This document shows, piece by piece, positions 7,426-8,591 of a DNA stretch of 8,591 nucleotides (positions are counted from its first letter, which is position 1; each line of letters begins with the position of its first letter). The DNA is taken from assembly GCA_025997155.1 (NCBI GenBank), contig BNUF01000094.1, positions 1-8,591 of the forward strand. The letters are read 5' to 3'. Origin of the DNA: Clostridia bacterium. Lineage in GTDB: Bacteria > Bacillota > Clostridia > Lachnospirales > WQUN01. Position numbers and translations under genes: made by a program. Below the pieces are notes generated by a model. That model was given only the letters and a program-made list of their open reading frames with translations, searched no databases and was not told the DNA's origin.

Positions 7426-7444
7426 TATAAAAACAACATATCAA
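7409..7444. repeat. Perfect 12-bp inverted repeat around the htpG -10 box
   Basis: TTGATATGTTGT (7409-7420), 12 bases, ACAACATATCAA (7433-7444). The arms are perfect reverse complements. The repeat covers the -10 box and the predicted start point. Half of it lies upstream of the start, so it is unlikely to act as an RNA hairpin and is more like a protein binding site. No known operator consensus that I recognise matches it. Confidence 0.85.
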
Positions 7445-7477
7445 TACACATTCCAACGATTGAAGACGAAATGTGTA
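7445..7477 (+). promoter_or_regulatory. Predicted hairpin in the htpG mRNA leader
   Basis: TACACATT (7445-7452) pairs with AATGTGTA (7470-7477) over a 17-base loop that itself contains a weak CAA/TTG pairing. The stem is AU-rich and ends one base before the AAGGAGGG ribosome site, which it does not cover. It might stabilise the message or tune ribosome access. No uridine run follows, so it is not a terminator. Confidence 0.45.
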
Positions 7478-7478
7478 C

Positions 7479-7486
7479 AAGGAGGG
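7479..7486 (+). promoter_or_regulatory. Shine-Dalgarno site of htpG
   Basis: AAGGAGGG, 10 bases before ATG 7497. The spacing is slightly long. An in-frame TTG at 7491 is only 4 bases away and is less likely as a start. Confidence 0.8.
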
Positions 7487-7496
7487 TTATTTGTAT

Positions 7497-8591
7497 ATGT
7501 CAGAAACAGGAAATTTGTCAATTAACAGTGAAAATATATTGCCGATAATCAAAAAATGGCTGTACTCGGATACGGACATTTTTGTACGCGAACTTGTGTC
7601 AAACGCGGCGGACGCAATCACTAAACTAAGGAAACTAAACGATATGGGCGAGACGACCCTGCCCGAGGACAATAAGTTCAAGATAGACGTTGCGCTTGAC
7701 ACCGAAGAAAAGACGATTACCTTTAGCGACAACGGCATCGGTATGACCGCCGACGAGGTAAAGCAGTACATCAACGAAATCGCGTTCTCTGGAGCGAACG
7801 ACTTTGTGGAGAAGTACAAGGACAAGATAGACAAAGAGGGCGGAATCATCGGGCATTTCGGGCTTGGGTTCTACTCCGCGTTTATGGCGGCGGACAAGGT
7901 GACGATTGACACTTTGTCGTATAAGGAAGGTTCGCAATCGGCGCATTGGGAATGTACGGGCGGCATCGAATATTCAATGACGGAAGGGAACAAGACCGAA
8001 CGCGGGACGACGATTACTCTGCACATCGGCGAGGACGCAAAGGAATTTTTGGAGACCTACAAACTCCGCCAGACGCTCCATAAATATTGCGGGTTTATTC
8101 CCGTCGAGATTTATTTTGAGACGGCGAAAACCGCCGAGGAAAAAGAGGCGGAGGAACACCACGTACACGACGAAAATTGTCATCACGAGGAACACGCCCC
8201 CGTGCCGATTAACGACACCGCGCCTTTGTGGACAAAACAGCCGTCGGAGTGTACGGACGAAGAGTACAAAGAATTCTACCGCAAAGTGTTCGCGGACTAC
8301 AACGAACCGCTCTTCTGGATACACCTCAATATGGACTATCCGTTCAATTTACAGGGTATTCTCTACTTCCCGAAACTCAAACACGAACTTGAGTCTATCG
8401 AGGGACAGGTAAAATTATACAGCAACCAAGTTTTTATAGCCGACAACATCAAAGAGGTTATCCCCGAGTTCCTGCTCCTCTTAAAGGGCGCGCTTGACTG
8501 CAAGGATTTGCCGCTTAACGTGTCGCGGAGTTTCCTCCAAAACGACGGGTATGTTACAAAAATGTCGTCCTACATCACGAAAAAAGTCGCG
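7497..8591 (+). CDS. htpG: Molecular chaperone HtpG (bacterial Hsp90), partial
   Basis: The first 365 codons of an Hsp90 chaperone; the frame is open to the right edge, so the rest of the middle domain and the C-terminal dimerisation domain are missing. The GHKL ATPase core is clear: RELVSNAADA (31-40, with the catalytic-type Glu32 and Asn36), DNGIGM (78-83), the lid and glycine box GHFGLGFYS (119-127), and GTTITLHI (170-177). The middle domain starts near 240 and includes LNVSRSFLQ (340-348), whose arginine corresponds to the ATP-sensing Arg of Hsp90. The sequence is of clostridial type (NLSINSENILPIIKKWLYSD). Between the N-terminal and middle domains is a His-rich insert, residues 221-233. 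HtpG is a cytosolic dimer that folds or remodels client proteins under stress. CIRCE and a strong promoter upstream indicate heat-shock control. Confidence 0.97.
   Translation, partial: MSETGNLSINSENILPIIKKWLYSDTDIFVRELVSNAADAITKLRKLNDMGETTLPEDNKFKIDVALDTEEKTITFSDNGIGMTADEVKQYINEIAFSGANDFVEKYKDKIDKEGGIIGHFGLGFYSAFMAADKVTIDTLSYKEGSQSAHWECTGGIEYSMTEGNKTERGTTITLHIGEDAKEFLETYKLRQTLHKYCGFIPVEIYFETAKTAEEKEAEEHHVHDENCHHEEHAPVPINDTAPLWTKQPSECTDEEYKEFYRKVFADYNEPLFWIHLNMDYPFNLQGILYFPKLKHELESIEGQVKLYSNQVFIADNIKEVIPEFLLLLKGALDCKDLPLNVSRSFLQNDGYVTKMSSYITKKVA

Larger units (their letters stand above)
7144..7496. other. Divergent intergenic regulatory region
   Basis: There is no convincing gene in this 353-base stretch. 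From left to right it holds the leader and promoter of the minus-strand PHP gene, about 100 bases with nothing I can assign (roughly 7267-7362), the CIRCE operator, the htpG promoter with its bracketing inverted repeat, and the htpG leader with a hairpin and ribosome site. A minus-strand open frame at 7217-7480 crosses all of these elements and is not considered coding. Confidence 0.8.

Noticed and set aside
7217..7480. An 87-codon open frame on the minus strand between the PHP gene and htpG
   Set aside because: It runs through the CIRCE, the htpG promoter and the 36-bp palindrome, has no recognisable domain, and its composition is explained by AT-rich regulatory DNA.
7974..8324. A minus-strand open frame within htpG
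   Set aside because: It is antisense to strongly conserved HtpG coding sequence and has no recognisable motif; the same holds for the frames at 7487-7849 and 7635-7946.
1..8591. CRISPR arrays, tRNA or rRNA genes, insertion sequences, phage or toxin-antitoxin modules
   Set aside because: I saw none: no regularly spaced repeats, no tRNA-like cloverleaf, and no transposase or integrase motifs in any credible frame.

Overview
The window looks like chromosomal housekeeping DNA from a low-to-mid-GC Gram-positive bacterium, most likely an uncultured Clostridia-type Firmicute. Four things suggest this: strong AGGAGG-type Shine-Dalgarno sites, sigma-A-like promoters, an HrcA operator (CIRCE), and HtpG, PcrA and FtsK/SpoIIIE proteins that read like clostridial homologues. 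Taxonomy is an inference; there is no rRNA in the window.

Layout. Positions 1-7143 carry six genes on the minus strand. In transcription order they are a HisJ-like PHP phosphoesterase (7143-6382), a YcdX-like PHP phosphatase (6333-5617), the helicase pcrA (5597-3363), the DNA translocase ftsK/spoIIIE (3350-846) and two tandem Uma2-family putative nucleases (835-266, and 261 running off the left edge). Gaps are 48, 19, 12, 10 and 4 bases, so this is almost certainly one transcription unit. A promoter lies before the first gene (7238-7266) and a second, extended -10 type, overlaps the end of the first gene (6368-6396). No terminator is seen between the genes.

From 7497 the plus strand carries the first 365 codons of htpG (Hsp90), which runs off the right edge. 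The divergent intergenic region is the densest regulatory stretch. It holds a CIRCE operator (7363-7389), a near-consensus promoter (TTGACA-N17-TATTAT, 7397-7425), a perfect 12-bp inverted repeat bracketing the -10 box (7409-7444), and a hairpin in the leader just before the ribosome binding site (7445-7477).

Function. PcrA and FtsK/SpoIIIE both act on chromosomal DNA (repair and replication-conflict helicase; chromosome pumping at the septum). The Uma2 proteins are predicted PD-(D/E)XK nucleases of unknown role. The PHP enzymes are metal-dependent phosphoesterases with no histidine genes nearby. HtpG is a stress chaperone, apparently under heat-shock repression. I see no clear new defence or mobile system. 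The most distinctive points are the htpG control region, the His-rich insertion in HtpG, and the two Uma2 genes whose 5' ends are nearly identical while the rest has diverged.
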